NCBI RefSeq assembly: GCF_018282115.1 | Contig: NZ_CP054306.1 | Coordinates: forward strand, 124,001-188,000 | DNA: 64,000 bases | Source of the DNA: Synechocystis sp. PCC 7338 | Lineage (GTDB): Bacteria > Cyanobacteriota > Cyanobacteriia > Cyanobacteriales > Microcystaceae | Direction of reading: 5' to 3' | In this document: in pieces, positions 48,675 through 57,522 of the stretch | Layout: the number at the start of each line of letters is the position of its first letter | Numbering within the stretch: position 1 is the stretch's first letter | Notes under the pieces: model-generated | Told to the model about the DNA's origin: nothing | Seen by the model: only the letters and a program-made list of their open reading frames with translations | The model's database searches: none | Translations under genes and position numbers: made by a program

Positions 48675-49214
48675 ATGTTAAGTTTAGAAAAAGGTCAGTC
48701 TCTCTCTCTCACCAAGCCAGATGGTTCTAGTATTCAAAAGATTCGCGTGGGGCTGTCATGGGATGTCGCTAGCATAGGTTCTAATGTGGACTTAGATCTT
48801 TTTGTTATACATAAGGAATCCAAAAAAGTTGCTTTTTTTAATGATAAAACCGCAATTTCTGGTGTCAAGTTAAGTGATGATAATTTAACTGGCGAGGGAG
48901 AAGGTGATGATGAATTTACGGAACTAGATGCAACAAAGACTGATAATGGAGACTACTACATTTGTGTCAATATTTATGATGCAAAATCAAGAAAACAGAG
49001 TTTTAACCTTGTAAATAATGCGAAAGCAACTATTTATAATAGTGAGACTAACAGCGCCCTTGCTAGCTATTCTATTACTGAAGATGGAGGCCAAAACACA
49101 GGTATTATTGTTGCCAAATTAAAAGATGTGGGCGGTAGCTATGAGTTCACTGCACTGGGAGATTATATTGTTGGCGACATTAACGAAGTTGCCCAGATAG
49201 TTTTTGGAAAGTAA
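48675..49214 (+). CDS. TerD-family calcium-binding stress protein
   Basis: The 179-residue protein is a single TerD domain with acidic Ca2+-binding residues in SNVDLDLFVIHKESKK and GEGEGDDEFTELDAT and the IRVGLSWDVASIG core strand. TerD proteins occur in tellurite-resistance and phage/colicin conflict clusters and as general stress proteins. The neighbour downstream has a related fold. Low GC content and the lack of HIP1 sites suggest transfer. Probably similar to slr1764. Confidence 0.85.
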   Translation: MLSLEKGQSLSLTKPDGSSIQKIRVGLSWDVASIGSNVDLDLFVIHKESKKVAFFNDKTAISGVKLSDDNLTGEGEGDDEFTELDATKTDNGDYYICVNIYDAKSRKQSFNLVNNAKATIYNSETNSALASYSITEDGGQNTGIIVAKLKDVGGSYEFTALGDYIVGDINEVAQIVFGK

Positions 49215-49324
49215 AGTAGCAATCACGGGAAATTCTCTCAATTTATTTTTGTTCTAGGAGAATTTCCCACAACACGAGATAAATTTGGGTTCCAATTCTA
49301 TCACTATAGGGGACTATTTTATAA

Positions 49325-49915
49325 ATGTTAAAACTTGAAAAAGCAGGTGATTCTCATCAACTCAATCTTAGTAAGTCTGAAGATTTAGAAAAATCTACAA
49401 TTTCAGTAAATCTTGATTGGGAAGAATTAAAGTCTGTCAAGAGGGGTTTGTTTGGCAAAAAAATTCCGGCAGACTTAGATTTGGGTTGTATGTATGAATT
49501 AAAGAATGGTGAAAAAGGTGTAATTCAGCCTCTCGGTAAAAACTTTGGCTCTAAAAACTCTTCCCCGTATATTTATCTAGATAAAGATGACCGTACTGGG
49601 GCTACGGCTGGCGAAAACATGTATGTTTTTAGACCAGATTTAATTAGCCGAGTTATGTTTTTTGCTCTAATTTATCAAGGAGCTCCAGATTTTCAATCAG
49701 TTCAGGGAAGGATGTTATTTAAGGTTAGCAACAACGAGCAAATTTACCTTGAGCTTAATAATCCTCATGCCAACTGCCCTTTCTGTGCTGCTGCAACAAT
49801 CCTAAACAATAATAATAAAATATCTATCACCAAAGATGAAAGGTATTTTGGCGGACACCGACTAGCTGACAAGTATTATAAATTTGGCTTCAACTGGACT
49901 GCGGGATCTAAATAG
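49325..49915 (+). CDS. TerD-superfamily protein with C-terminal extension
   Basis: The 196-residue protein has the TerD core (TISVNLDWEELKSVKRGLFG, PADLDLGCMYELKNGEKG) with acidic clusters such as LDKDDRTGATAGENMYVF. The last third contains an unusual HANCPFCAAATIL cysteine pair. It lies 110 bases downstream of the first TerD gene in the same direction. The role is inferred from the family, commonly membrane-linked stress or defence complexes. The 247 bases that follow contain only a short open stretch without start codon. Confidence 0.78.
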   Translation: MLKLEKAGDSHQLNLSKSEDLEKSTISVNLDWEELKSVKRGLFGKKIPADLDLGCMYELKNGEKGVIQPLGKNFGSKNSSPYIYLDKDDRTGATAGENMYVFRPDLISRVMFFALIYQGAPDFQSVQGRMLFKVSNNEQIYLELNNPHANCPFCAAATILNNNNKISITKDERYFGGHRLADKYYKFGFNWTAGSK

Positions 49916-50162
49916 GGTGCTTTGGAGTAGCACATTTAATTATTGTATAGAGCAACATAATTGACCAATATTTTGCAATTACAGTTGAGGTATTAGATGA
50001 CTTACAAGAGTTGCGATCTTCTTTGATTAATTTGAAGTTGACGATGTTAAGTTTCTTTATGAAATGGGAAGAAAAAGTTCTCCCCACTTATCTCTTGATT
50101 GAATACTTGTAATCTGTTTTGCAATTAAAAGCAGATTGTTTCACGGTTAATGATTTTGATGT

Positions 50163-51566
50163 CTAGTGGCTAAAGTGGGAGCCTTCCTGCTTTGGTTTGT
50201 GATCCGGTTGGCTGGCAAAATAGGCGATCGCCCTTTCCATGTCCGTTAATAAAAGATCGGCCATATCCCGACTAAAACCCTCTTTAACCACAATGCGTTG
50301 CACCACCAAATCTTCACGATTTTTGGGCATGCGGTAGGCCGGCACTAACCAACCCCGTTCCCGCAATTTATCGGCCATGTCGTAGAGGGTATAAGAGGTG
50401 TTGGCTAACACTTCATCCTTAAGCTTCCAGGCAAATACGGGAATATCGCCACCGTCGGTGAGCAGTTCAAAGGGACCTAATTGGGCAATTTTGCCAGACA
50501 GATAGAGGGCCGTATCTCGACAGGTTTGTTGGATTTTACGATAACCTTCTTTGCCCAGGCGGAGAAAGTTGTAATACTGGGCCACCACTTGGTTGCCGGG
50601 GCGGGAAAAGTTGAGGGCAAAGTTGGGTAAATCTCCCCCCAAATAGTTGCAATGGAAAATTAATTCCTCCGGCAATTCTTCCTTATCTCGCCAGATAATC
50701 CAACCGACCCCCGGATAAACCAAGCCGTATTTGTGACCAGAGGTGTTGATGGATTTCACCCAGGGTAAACGAAAATCCCACCGGAGATCCGGGTCTAAAA
50801 AAGGAGCAATGAAAGCGCCGCTGGCCCCATCCACATGGAGTGGTACTTCCCAACCAGTTTTTTGGTTCAATTCTTCTAGGGCATCGTTCAGCGCTTCGAT
50901 GGGTTCGTAACTGCCGTCAAAGGTACTGCCTAAAATACCAATCACACCAATGGTGTTTTCATCCATGAGCTTCACTGCTTCGGCTGGGCTGATGTGGTAC
51001 CGATCGCCTTCCATGGGCACAAAGCGGGGTTCCACTTCCCAGTAACGGCAGAATTTTTCCCAACAAACCTGGACGTTAATGCCCATAACCAAATTAGGAC
51101 GATCAGTGGGTTTACCCTGGGCCTGTCGTCGTTGCCGCCATTTCCATTTCATGGCCATGCCCCCCAACATAGCCGCTTCACTGGATCCAATGGTGGAACA
51201 ACCAGTGGCTTCGGCATTTTCCGGAGCATTCCAGAGTCGGGACAAAATATTGACGCAACGCAACTCAATTTCAGCGGTTTGGGGATATTCATCCTTATCG
51301 ATCATGTTTTTGTCGAAGGTATCCGCCATCAGTTGCCGAGCTTCCGGCTCCATCCAGGTGGTGACAAAGGTGGCCAAATTTAAACGGGAATTACCATCTA
51401 GTCCCAATTCATCGTGGATAAGGTTATAGGCGATCGCCGGTAGCATTTCCGTTTCCGGCATTTCATATTTACTGACGGCATTGGCCAAACCCCGGGCCGC
51501 ATAGGTGGGGGTGAGTAGGCTTTCCGCTGGGCTGAGTTGGCTGAGGTCAATTTTTTTATGGACCAT
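50163..51566 (-). CDS. gadB: Glutamate decarboxylase (GadB)
   Basis: The 467-residue PLP enzyme has the GAD signatures TIGSSEAAMLGGMAMKWKWR, LHVDGASGAFIAPF and the PLP lysine in INTSGHKYGLVYPG (Lys279). It converts glutamate to GABA, consuming a proton, and feeds the GABA shunt of the cyanobacterial TCA cycle. The start codon ATG 51564-51566 is part of a 27-base direct repeat, and the DNA upstream of it is a toxin-antitoxin insertion. Equivalent of sll1641. Confidence 0.95.
   Translation of the reverse strand: MVHKKIDLSQLSPAESLLTPTYAARGLANAVSKYEMPETEMLPAIAYNLIHDELGLDGNSRLNLATFVTTWMEPEARQLMADTFDKNMIDKDEYPQTAEIELRCVNILSRLWNAPENAEATGCSTIGSSEAAMLGGMAMKWKWRQRRQAQGKPTDRPNLVMGINVQVCWEKFCRYWEVEPRFVPMEGDRYHISPAEAVKLMDENTIGVIGILGSTFDGSYEPIEALNDALEELNQKTGWEVPLHVDGASGAFIAPFLDPDLRWDFRLPWVKSINTSGHKYGLVYPGVGWIIWRDKEELPEELIFHCNYLGGDLPNFALNFSRPGNQVVAQYYNFLRLGKEGYRKIQQTCRDTALYLSGKIAQLGPFELLTDGGDIPVFAWKLKDEVLANTSYTLYDMADKLRERGWLVPAYRMPKNREDLVVQRIVVKEGFSRDMADLLLTDMERAIAYFASQPDHKPKQEGSHFSH
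51540..51566. repeat. 27-bp direct repeat, copy at the gadB start
   Basis: These 27 bases, beginning GCTGAGGTC and ending GGACCAT, contain the first nine codons of gadB (MVHKKIDLS) and recur without mismatch at 52343-52369. The two copies flank the toxin-antitoxin module. Confidence 0.95.
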
Positions 51567-51725
51567 AATGATGATGACGATTTTGCCAATAGGGATTAAC
51601 TTTCCCTTCAGGGTAACGGTTGACCGACTTTTGATACGGAAATTTTGGCAGGGGGGAGAAAAAATCGAAAAATGCGATGTAGTATAAAGGAATCTTACTT
51701 GTATGGAATCAATTCAGTAAAGTGA

Positions 51726-51950
51726 ATGAATAGTCTACTGTCTCGTGTTACTCAAATCCCCGGTCAGTGTGGTGGTCGTCCTTGTATCCGAGGGATGAGG
51801 ATTCGAGTGAGCGACATTTTAGAAATGTTGGCTGAAAATGTTAGCACCTCTGAGATTTTAGAGGATTTTCCAGACCTAGAAATTGCAGATATTCAGGCTT
51901 GTCTCGTCTTTGCTGCACGACGAACTGATTTTCCCCAGTTGACCGCATGA
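51726..51950 (+). CDS. DUF433 antitoxin
   Basis: The 74-residue protein has the DUF433 pattern ITQ(I/V)PGQCGGRPCIRGMRIRVSD and a C-terminal ILEDFPDLEIADIQACLVFA, known from antitoxins of type II modules paired with PIN-like toxins. It likely represses its own operon and neutralises the downstream protein. Its stop overlaps the next start (ATGA), the classical toxin-antitoxin coupling. It lies 160 bases upstream of gadB, in the opposite direction. Confidence 0.88.
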   Translation: MNSLLSRVTQIPGQCGGRPCIRGMRIRVSDILEMLAENVSTSEILEDFPDLEIADIQACLVFAARRTDFPQLTA

Positions 51951-52285
51951 ATATTTGGGTTGATGCTCAATTACCCCCAACATTGGCGGATTGGCTGTCC
52001 AGTAGTTTTGATTTAGAGGCTGCGGCTTTGAGAGATCTTGGATTACGGGATGCCAAAGACATTGAAATTTTTGATGCGGCACGAGTTGCCAACTCTGTAA
52101 TCATGACAAAAGACAGCGATTTTGTTGATCTTGTCTGTCGGTTAGGAATACCACCTCAGATTATTTGGCTGACTTGTGGCAATGTTACGAATCGAAACTT
52201 ACGTCGGATTCTTTCAAGTACCTTGCCAAAGGCTTTAGAAAAACTGCAAGAAGGCGAAATGATTGTAGAAATCAGCAGCCCATAA
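51947..52285 (+). CDS. DUF5615 PIN-like toxin
   Basis: The 112-residue protein has the Mut7-C/DUF5615 PIN-like pattern: NIWVDAQLPPTLADWL (Asp5), DLGLRDAKDIEIFDAA, and IMTKDSDFVDLVCRLG with the second aspartate pair, followed by PPQIIWLTCGNVTNRNLRRI. These acidic residues form a metal nuclease site; an RNase toxin role is expected from the pairing with DUF433. It begins inside the last codon of the antitoxin. Confidence 0.88.
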   Translation: MNIWVDAQLPPTLADWLSSSFDLEAAALRDLGLRDAKDIEIFDAARVANSVIMTKDSDFVDLVCRLGIPPQIIWLTCGNVTNRNLRRILSSTLPKALEKLQEGEMIVEISSP

Positions 52286-52342
52286 ACAATCCCCTGTTGG
52301 TATGCTTCAAAATATGACATGCAGGATCTACCCCAGCTTTCA

Positions 52343-52369
52343 GCTGAGGTCAATTTTTTTATGGACCAT
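52343..52369. repeat. 27-bp direct repeat, displaced copy of the gadB start
   Basis: This exact copy of 51540-51566 retains the gadB ATG and codons MVHKKIDLS on the minus strand and is followed at once by TGA, creating a nine-codon relic. It lies just before the nitrilase-family gene. Confidence 0.95.
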
Positions 52370-52408
52370 GGCAATACTTTTGGGTAACTTTTGCAGACTC
52401 CCTTTAGG

Positions 52409-53377
52409 TTAACCCCCAATTTCGTCTATCAACGCCCCATATAAATTCGGCCGGCGATCGGCTAGATAATTGGTATTTTCCGGATGGGTGGAGCCATAAT
52501 TTCCCGGTACACAATCAGCAATGAGTAAAGTTTCTTCATTGCGGGGATGGAGCAGAATGTCCCCATGGGGCCCGGCAATAACACTGTTGCCCAAATATTC
52601 CCCCACCAGCACCGTTTCCCCCTGGGCATTGAGCCTGGTTTCGCCCCCAGCGCGATTACAGTAGGCGACAAAAATTACATTTTCCAAAGCCCGCACGGGA
52701 ATAATATTTTGGGACACATCCGGGTAGGGCATTTCGGTTCTTTCGCCAGTGGAAAGTAACGTCCAAACGTCTGCCGCAGTGGGAATCACCACCAATTTCG
52801 CCCCCCGTAGGGCAAGGATACGACTTAATTCAGCAAATTCTGCTTCGTAGCAGTTCAACAAACCAATAGGAAAACCATTTACTTCATGGACGGTGAAAGC
52901 TTCTCCCTCTTCTGTATGGCAGTGACCCTGGGAGTAAATTTTGCCTTCGTCCGGGCCCCAGAGATGGGTTTTGCGATAGGTTTTGAGTAATTTTCCCTGG
53001 TTATCGAACAGGTTAATGCTGTCATAGTAGTGGATTTCCCCGTTAATAATTGCCTTTTCCGGGTAGGGACAAATGATGGCAATGCCATATTTTTGGGCTA
53101 GTTGCTCCACCTGGGCCATCACTTCCCCATCCTTGGCGATCGCCAATTGGTGTACTTCCTGGGGGGAAAGGGCGTAACCAGTTAAATAAAGTTCGGCAAA
53201 ACTGATCAGTTGGCCACCAAAACTCCGGGCAGCCTGGATCGCTTCCTCCATTTTCCCTAGGTAATAGGTGATCGCCTCGGCATTACCAATGGGGCCACCT
53301 TGGTTTTGGTAAATGGCTAGTCTTACCCCCATACCTGGAGCGGGCGGTTGGGGCTGGAGGCGGGTTAGATAAATCAT
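52409..53377 (-). CDS. Carbon-nitrogen hydrolase (nitrilase superfamily amidase)
   Basis: The roughly 322-residue protein has the Glu-Lys-Cys triad in SFAELYLTGYAL, TYRKTHLWGPDEGK and GLLNCYEAEFAEL. It hydrolyses an amide or nitrile in the cytosol; the true substrate is unknown. The start may be ATG 53377 (MIYLTRLQ) or ATG 53332 (MGVRLAIYQ), the latter matching the usual family N-terminus. It is close to ureD upstream (22-28 bases). Equivalent of sll1640. Confidence 0.88.
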   Translation of the reverse strand: MIYLTRLQPQPPAPGMGVRLAIYQNQGGPIGNAEAITYYLGKMEEAIQAARSFGGQLISFAELYLTGYALSPQEVHQLAIAKDGEVMAQVEQLAQKYGIAIICPYPEKAIINGEIHYYDSINLFDNQGKLLKTYRKTHLWGPDEGKIYSQGHCHTEEGEAFTVHEVNGFPIGLLNCYEAEFAELSRILALRGAKLVVIPTAADVWTLLSTGERTEMPYPDVSQNIIPVRALENVIFVAYCNRAGGETRLNAQGETVLVGEYLGNSVIAGPHGDILLHPRNEETLLIADCVPGNYGSTHPENTNYLADRRPNLYGALIDEIGG

Positions 53378-53404
53378 GGGCAATAAGGGTAAATTAATGA
53401 AAAA

Positions 53405-54211
53405 TCAATAAAACTGACTGAGCTGGGTAAAAATATCCTTTGCTTCTTGGGTGGAATTTCCCCGGTAGCGGGCAATTAAGCCCTGGGTAGCGGTCAAACT
53501 TAGGCCAAACTGTGGCGATCGCCCCTGGCAATTAATTATCTCCCTGGCTTGATTAACCAAATTCTGGTCAAAGGAACGACTCAAATCCACATAGGTGCCC
53601 AGACAAGTAAAGCCCGCCAAAGCGTTGGGGGATTCGTAAAGTTGTTCCGCACCGATTAACTGTTGCCTTTCTCCCCAAATCAACCTCTCTCCCTGCCAAA
53701 TTTCCCAACTGGATCGCCAATGGCCTTGGGTAAATTTTTCTCCCCTGGCAGTACGCCCCAAACGGACAATTTCCCAACCTTTGAAACGGGCCTGCTCCTG
53801 GAGCTTAATGCAAAAATTCTGTTGATATCGAGCCTGGTCAAAAATAATTGTTTCCTGGGGACACCAGAGCACCGAAGCCCCGATTCCCACCTCTAGGTTC
53901 ACCCTCTGCTCACTCCAGGGGCCCAGACTACGGTAAATTTTCCCCGCCGAAGCACTGGTAAAGCACACATCACTCTGGGCTTCTAACACAATATCGTACC
54001 CCAGGCGATCGCCCCCCACCATGCCGCCGCCGGTATGTAGCAACATGGTTTGACATTGCCCCGTGTCATCCGGATAAAAAGACCGTTGTACCTTGAGGGG
54101 GGCCTGCACCAAACATTCAACCATGCGGGTACGGTGCCCAGGGCGGTCATAGCGGAGCCAAAGATTGGCCCGCCAAGGCGCAGAATTGTTGACAGTGGGA
54201 GCAGTGACCAA
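53405..54211 (-). CDS. ureD: Urease accessory protein UreD
   Basis: The 268-residue protein has the UreD/UreH features LHTGGGMVGGDRLGYDIVLE near residue 55, FTSASAGKIYRS, and PQETIIFDQARYQQNF. It takes part in nickel insertion into urease with UreF and UreG; the urease structural genes are not in this window. Translation seems to begin at TTG 54211 (MVTAPTVNN), since no ATG is available. Equivalent of sll1639. Confidence 0.93.
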   Translation of the reverse strand: MVTAPTVNNSAPWRANLWLRYDRPGHRTRMVECLVQAPLKVQRSFYPDDTGQCQTMLLHTGGGMVGGDRLGYDIVLEAQSDVCFTSASAGKIYRSLGPWSEQRVNLEVGIGASVLWCPQETIIFDQARYQQNFCIKLQEQARFKGWEIVRLGRTARGEKFTQGHWRSSWEIWQGERLIWGERQQLIGAEQLYESPNALAGFTCLGTYVDLSRSFDQNLVNQAREIINCQGRSPQFGLSLTATQGLIARYRGNSTQEAKDIFTQLSQFY

Positions 54212-54473
54212 AGAATTAAATCGCTGGATTGAACTAGATAAAAATCGCTATTTTGCTATTAATATTAAAGCCGGTTGGAAAAATTTAAAAAGAACAATTA
54301 AATTTCCCCAGTGCCCCTTCCCAAAGGAAGAGATGGGAAAAATATTTCCTTTTCAAAGGGCAAGTAGAGGAATATTGTACTATTGAAGCAACTTCTCCAA
54401 CATTTAGCTATTAGGCGAAAAACCATGGCCGGGGGATCCCCAGCCGATGGGAGAACACAATGCCCAGGGAAAA

Positions 54474-54923
54474 CTAACTGGCCTGGGGCAACAAACTCAG
54501 GAAAGCATCAAAATCCGCCAGGGCTTCTTGGTACTGGATTTTAGCTTGGGAACTATTGCGATCCTTGGCTGCCGCATCTAGTCGTTCCAAGTGGCCGAAA
54601 ACTTCCCTGGCCAAGGTAGTGGCCTTATCTTGATCCTTGGGTAACAGGGAATTGGCCAGCCCCAACATATCTCGGCGTAGTTGTCCCAGGGGCCCGTGGA
54701 TATAGGTTTGGGTATCCACCCAGTTCTGGTCCGCAATCAAACCCTGTAACTTATCTTCTATGCCTTCCCGGGCCACGGCGATCGGATTAACATAGACCTG
54801 TAGTTGGGCAATTTTTTCTGGGCTATAGGTGGTGGGAATTTCCACCTGGGGGCTACTGCAACTAACGAGGATCGTAGTTACTAAAACTAGAACGAGGGAA
54901 AGTAACGAACGTAAACGAGACAT
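54474..54923 (-). CDS. psbQ: CyanoQ (PsbQ-like photosystem II lipoprotein)
   Basis: The 149-residue protein has a lipoprotein signal with lipobox VSCS (Cys22) and a mature four-helix bundle rich in charged and alanine residues (LQVYVNPIAVAREGIEDKLQ, LGQLRRDMLGLANSLLPKDQ). CyanoQ is bound at the lumenal side of photosystem II and stabilises the oxygen-evolving complex. The length equals the PCC 6803 Sll1638 protein. It is divergent from the band-7 gene. Confidence 0.94.
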   Translation of the reverse strand: MSRLRSLLSLVLVLVTTILVSCSSPQVEIPTTYSPEKIAQLQVYVNPIAVAREGIEDKLQGLIADQNWVDTQTYIHGPLGQLRRDMLGLANSLLPKDQDKATTLAREVFGHLERLDAAAKDRNSSQAKIQYQEALADFDAFLSLLPQAS

Positions 54924-55229
54924 AAGCTTGGGTTACGGTGTTATTGACATTGAAGGTAATTGACAAGGAAAAGTTATCCCTGCAATTTTTTCCAATGATA
55001 CGTGCTTTTCCGGCCGAAAACGAGCAACAGCCCCCAGTGGATGTCCAGGGGGGATTAATCTACAAGTATATTTAAGTATAAATTACTGAATACCCAAATT
55101 ATTTGATTGACCCAATCCAGACGTTAAAAATATTTACAAAAACTTTCCTAAGTCGCCATTGTTTGCCCGGTAAACAATCCAGAAAAATGAGCTAGGATGG
55201 CCTCAACATGAGCATTGAGTAGGTTCACC
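54924..55229. other. Divergent promoter region between cyanoQ and the band-7 gene
   Basis: These 306 bases hold no gene. A G/C-rich hairpin-like sequence (CCCCCAGTGGATGTCCAGGG at 55031-55050) lies in the middle, flanked by AT-rich DNA. It is not followed by a T-run on the strand that would terminate either gene. Confidence 0.4.
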
Positions 55230-56126
55230 ATGGGTGCTGTTATCTCGGCGATCGCCGCCTTGGCTAGTTGGACAGTATTTATCAGCGTTAAAAATCCCGA
55301 TAACCCGAAAATTCCTAAACTTTTACGGCCCCTAGTTTTTTGCATTGCCCTTTTAATGTCTGCCTTATTTTTACAACAAAGTTTGGGTAGGGCGGTGGTG
55401 GTTATTCCTGCGGGGGAGGTGGGGGTAATTGAAACTATGGGCACTGTGGATACCGTTCCCCTCACTTCCGGGGTTTATTTCCTCAATCCCCTCTCCAAAG
55501 TGGTTACCTACTCCACCCGTTTACAGGACATCAAAGAGACCGTGGATACGTCTTCCAAGGAGGGTTTGAACTTTAACATTGATGTGAGTTTGCAATATCG
55601 TCTCAACCCGGAAAAAGCTGGGGAGGTTTTTTCTAGCCTTGGCAACGAAGAACAGCAAAGGGAAATTATCATCTCCCGCTTCCGTTCCTTAATTCGGGAA
55701 AATACCGCTAAGTATGATCTGAGTTCCATTTATGGTGATAAAAGGGCAGAAATTTCCCTCGACCTGGCCCGGTCAATGAAAGAACAACTGGAACCCATTG
55801 GTTTTTTGGTGGAAGATGCCCTAATGAGAAATGTAATTCTGCCGGAAAATATCCAAAAAGCCATTCAAGCCAAGGTGGAGGTGGAGCAAAGTAATCAAAA
55901 AAAACAATTGGAATTAATTAGTGCCCAAAGGGATGCGGAAAGAAAAATAATCGAAGCCCAAGGAGTAGCAGATTCCCAAAAAATTCTTTCCCAAAGTTTG
56001 ACAGATCAAATTATTAAATTAAAAGCCATTGAAGCTACCCAGAAACTAGCGGAATCGCCCAACACAAAAGTATTAATTATGGGATCGGGAGAGGGAAATT
56101 TACCCATTATCATGTCCGATCCTTAG
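55230..56126 (+). CDS. Band-7/prohibitin (SPFH) membrane protein
   Basis: The 298-residue protein has an N-terminal hydrophobic segment (MGAVISAIAALASWTVFISV), a second one near residues 35-50 and a prohibitin-type SPFH domain (PAGEVGVIETMGTVDTVPLT, ISLDLARSMKEQLEPIGFLV), then a coiled coil (IQAKVEVEQSNQKKQLELIS). Such proteins form oligomeric membrane scaffolds, often with FtsH. The ATG at 55230 is preferred over a TTG five codons upstream. Equivalent of slr1768. Confidence 0.9.
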   Translation: MGAVISAIAALASWTVFISVKNPDNPKIPKLLRPLVFCIALLMSALFLQQSLGRAVVVIPAGEVGVIETMGTVDTVPLTSGVYFLNPLSKVVTYSTRLQDIKETVDTSSKEGLNFNIDVSLQYRLNPEKAGEVFSSLGNEEQQREIIISRFRSLIRENTAKYDLSSIYGDKRAEISLDLARSMKEQLEPIGFLVEDALMRNVILPENIQKAIQAKVEVEQSNQKKQLELISAQRDAERKIIEAQGVADSQKILSQSLTDQIIKLKAIEATQKLAESPNTKVLIMGSGEGNLPIIMSDP

Positions 56127-56235
56127 CTGGAAGTTCTTCGCCTCACTGCTGGAGTGGAACAGGGACGATTGCCAAAGTAAAACGGTGGCTTGCTAGCGGT
56201 CTTCCCACCTTAACTACTACGAGCCTAACCTGAAT

Positions 56236-56757
56236 TTATTGTTGGCCCAAACCTTCAGCGGCGTGGGCCTTGGCTAGACGAACATAATTTTGTCCATGGT
56301 CTAGCAGGCCCTGGACTTGCTCTTCACTCACCTGTTTAATAATTTTTGCTGGTACTCCCATCACCAAAGACCGGGGGGGCACATCTTTAGTTACCACCGC
56401 CCCAGCCCCGATGATGCTGCCGGCTCCAATGCGGACGTTATCTAAAATCGTAGCTCCAATGCCGATCAAGCTGCCCCGTTCAATGTGGGCGGCGTGGATC
56501 ACAGCCCGATGGCCAACGGTGACCCAATCTTCTAGCACGGTGACAATGCCTGGATCGCCATGGAGTATGGCCCCATCTTGGATGTTAGTACCCTGACCGA
56601 TGGTGATAGCTTCTAAATCTGCCCGCACCACTGCTCCGTACCAAATACTACAATCCTTGCCTAGGTTGACTTTACCGATGACTGTGGCATTGGCCGCCAC
56701 AAATGCTGCTGGGGACAAATCTGGGGGAGTAAGGTAAATGGGAAAGTTTGCTTCCAT
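56236..56757 (-). CDS. Gamma-carbonic-anhydrase-like left-handed beta-helix protein
   Basis: The 173-residue protein consists of hexapeptide repeats (VIGKVNLGKDCSIWYGAVVR, TVGHRAVIHAAHIERGSLIG) typical of gamma-carbonic anhydrases. The histidine pair in VGHRAVIHAAHIE could bind zinc. The family was often annotated ferripyochelin-binding protein. Catalysis is uncertain. Probable equivalent of sll1636. Confidence 0.9.
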   Translation of the reverse strand: MEANFPIYLTPPDLSPAAFVAANATVIGKVNLGKDCSIWYGAVVRADLEAITIGQGTNIQDGAILHGDPGIVTVLEDWVTVGHRAVIHAAHIERGSLIGIGATILDNVRIGAGSIIGAGAVVTKDVPPRSLVMGVPAKIIKQVSEEQVQGLLDHGQNYVRLAKAHAAEGLGQQ

Positions 56758-57042
56758 AACACCCTTTAGAGCCTGTTTGCAAAGTTTGATGGCAATTAAT
56801 CCCGCCAGCCATCCTTAGTAAGGAAAGAGAAAAACTGAAAGCTTCTCTTTCAAAGGGGGATTTAGGGCTGACCATACCATTTTTCAAACCTAACTCCCAC
56901 ACTGAATATAAAGACACTTTCAGGAGGTTTTTCCATTATTCCATCCACTACCGAGAGATAAATCTGGAAAAAGGGACTCCCTTACCCTAAACTTAAAAAT
57001 GGATAAACTTATAGGTCAGTGTTATTAATGGGGGTGGTGGCC

Positions 57043-57522
57043 ATGAACAAAACGGAGGCAATCGAGTTTGCCGCTAAACTTGGATGGACAAAAGCTGATG
57101 CGAAAAGGGCCTATCAAGAGCTCAATGTTGATTTTTCTGATCTTCAATCCACCTTAGAATATTACAAGCATGAATACAGCATAGAAGATGTTACGGATAA
57201 AGACATAGCCATTGTTTCCCTTGTGTTAGCTGATTTTGCTGGAGAAGTTTTATTAGACAGACAAAGAAAACAAGCTGCTCAAAAAGCTGAAGTTACAAAA
57301 AGGAAAAAAGAAATTCAAGAAATACAGGAAAGTCATGTAGAAGAAATTTCTAGTCTTAAGCAAGAAGTTCAGGACAAGGAAAGCTTACTAATGAAATTCA
57401 TTATTAAATTGTACGGTATAGCTAGAAATCTAGGTTGGAAATCTGAGCCATGGGTTGAAGCAATGATCTCGGCATACGAGGATGATAAAAATGGAATTAA
57501 TAACACAAAAGCAGTTAGTTGA
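57043..57522 (+). CDS. Cassette gene A: helical protein with LGxTK..AK motif and coiled coil
   Basis: The ATG at 57043 (MNKTEAIEFAAKLG) opens 159 residues, preceded by GGGGGTGGTGG. The N-terminal helix-turn-helix-like part reads AAKLGWTKADAKRAYQELN, the middle is a charged coiled coil (KRKKEIQEIQESHVEEISSL, about residues 95-125), and the end is a short helical part with a conserved-looking Trp. The gene overlaps the next by about 32 bases. AT-rich, no HIP1. The family is unknown to me; earlier in-frame starts are at 57019 and 57028. Confidence 0.65.
   Translation: MNKTEAIEFAAKLGWTKADAKRAYQELNVDFSDLQSTLEYYKHEYSIEDVTDKDIAIVSLVLADFAGEVLLDRQRKQAAQKAEVTKRKKEIQEIQESHVEEISSLKQEVQDKESLLMKFIIKLYGIARNLGWKSEPWVEAMISAYEDDKNGINNTKAVS

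Noticed and set aside
49942-50113. Open stretch ITVEVLDDLQELRSSL after the second TerD gene
   Set aside because: It has no good start codon and could be a relic; I could not support a gene.
55031-55054. CCCCC/GGGGG hairpin upstream of cyanoQ as terminator
   Set aside because: It is in a divergent promoter region and has no T-run on either side.
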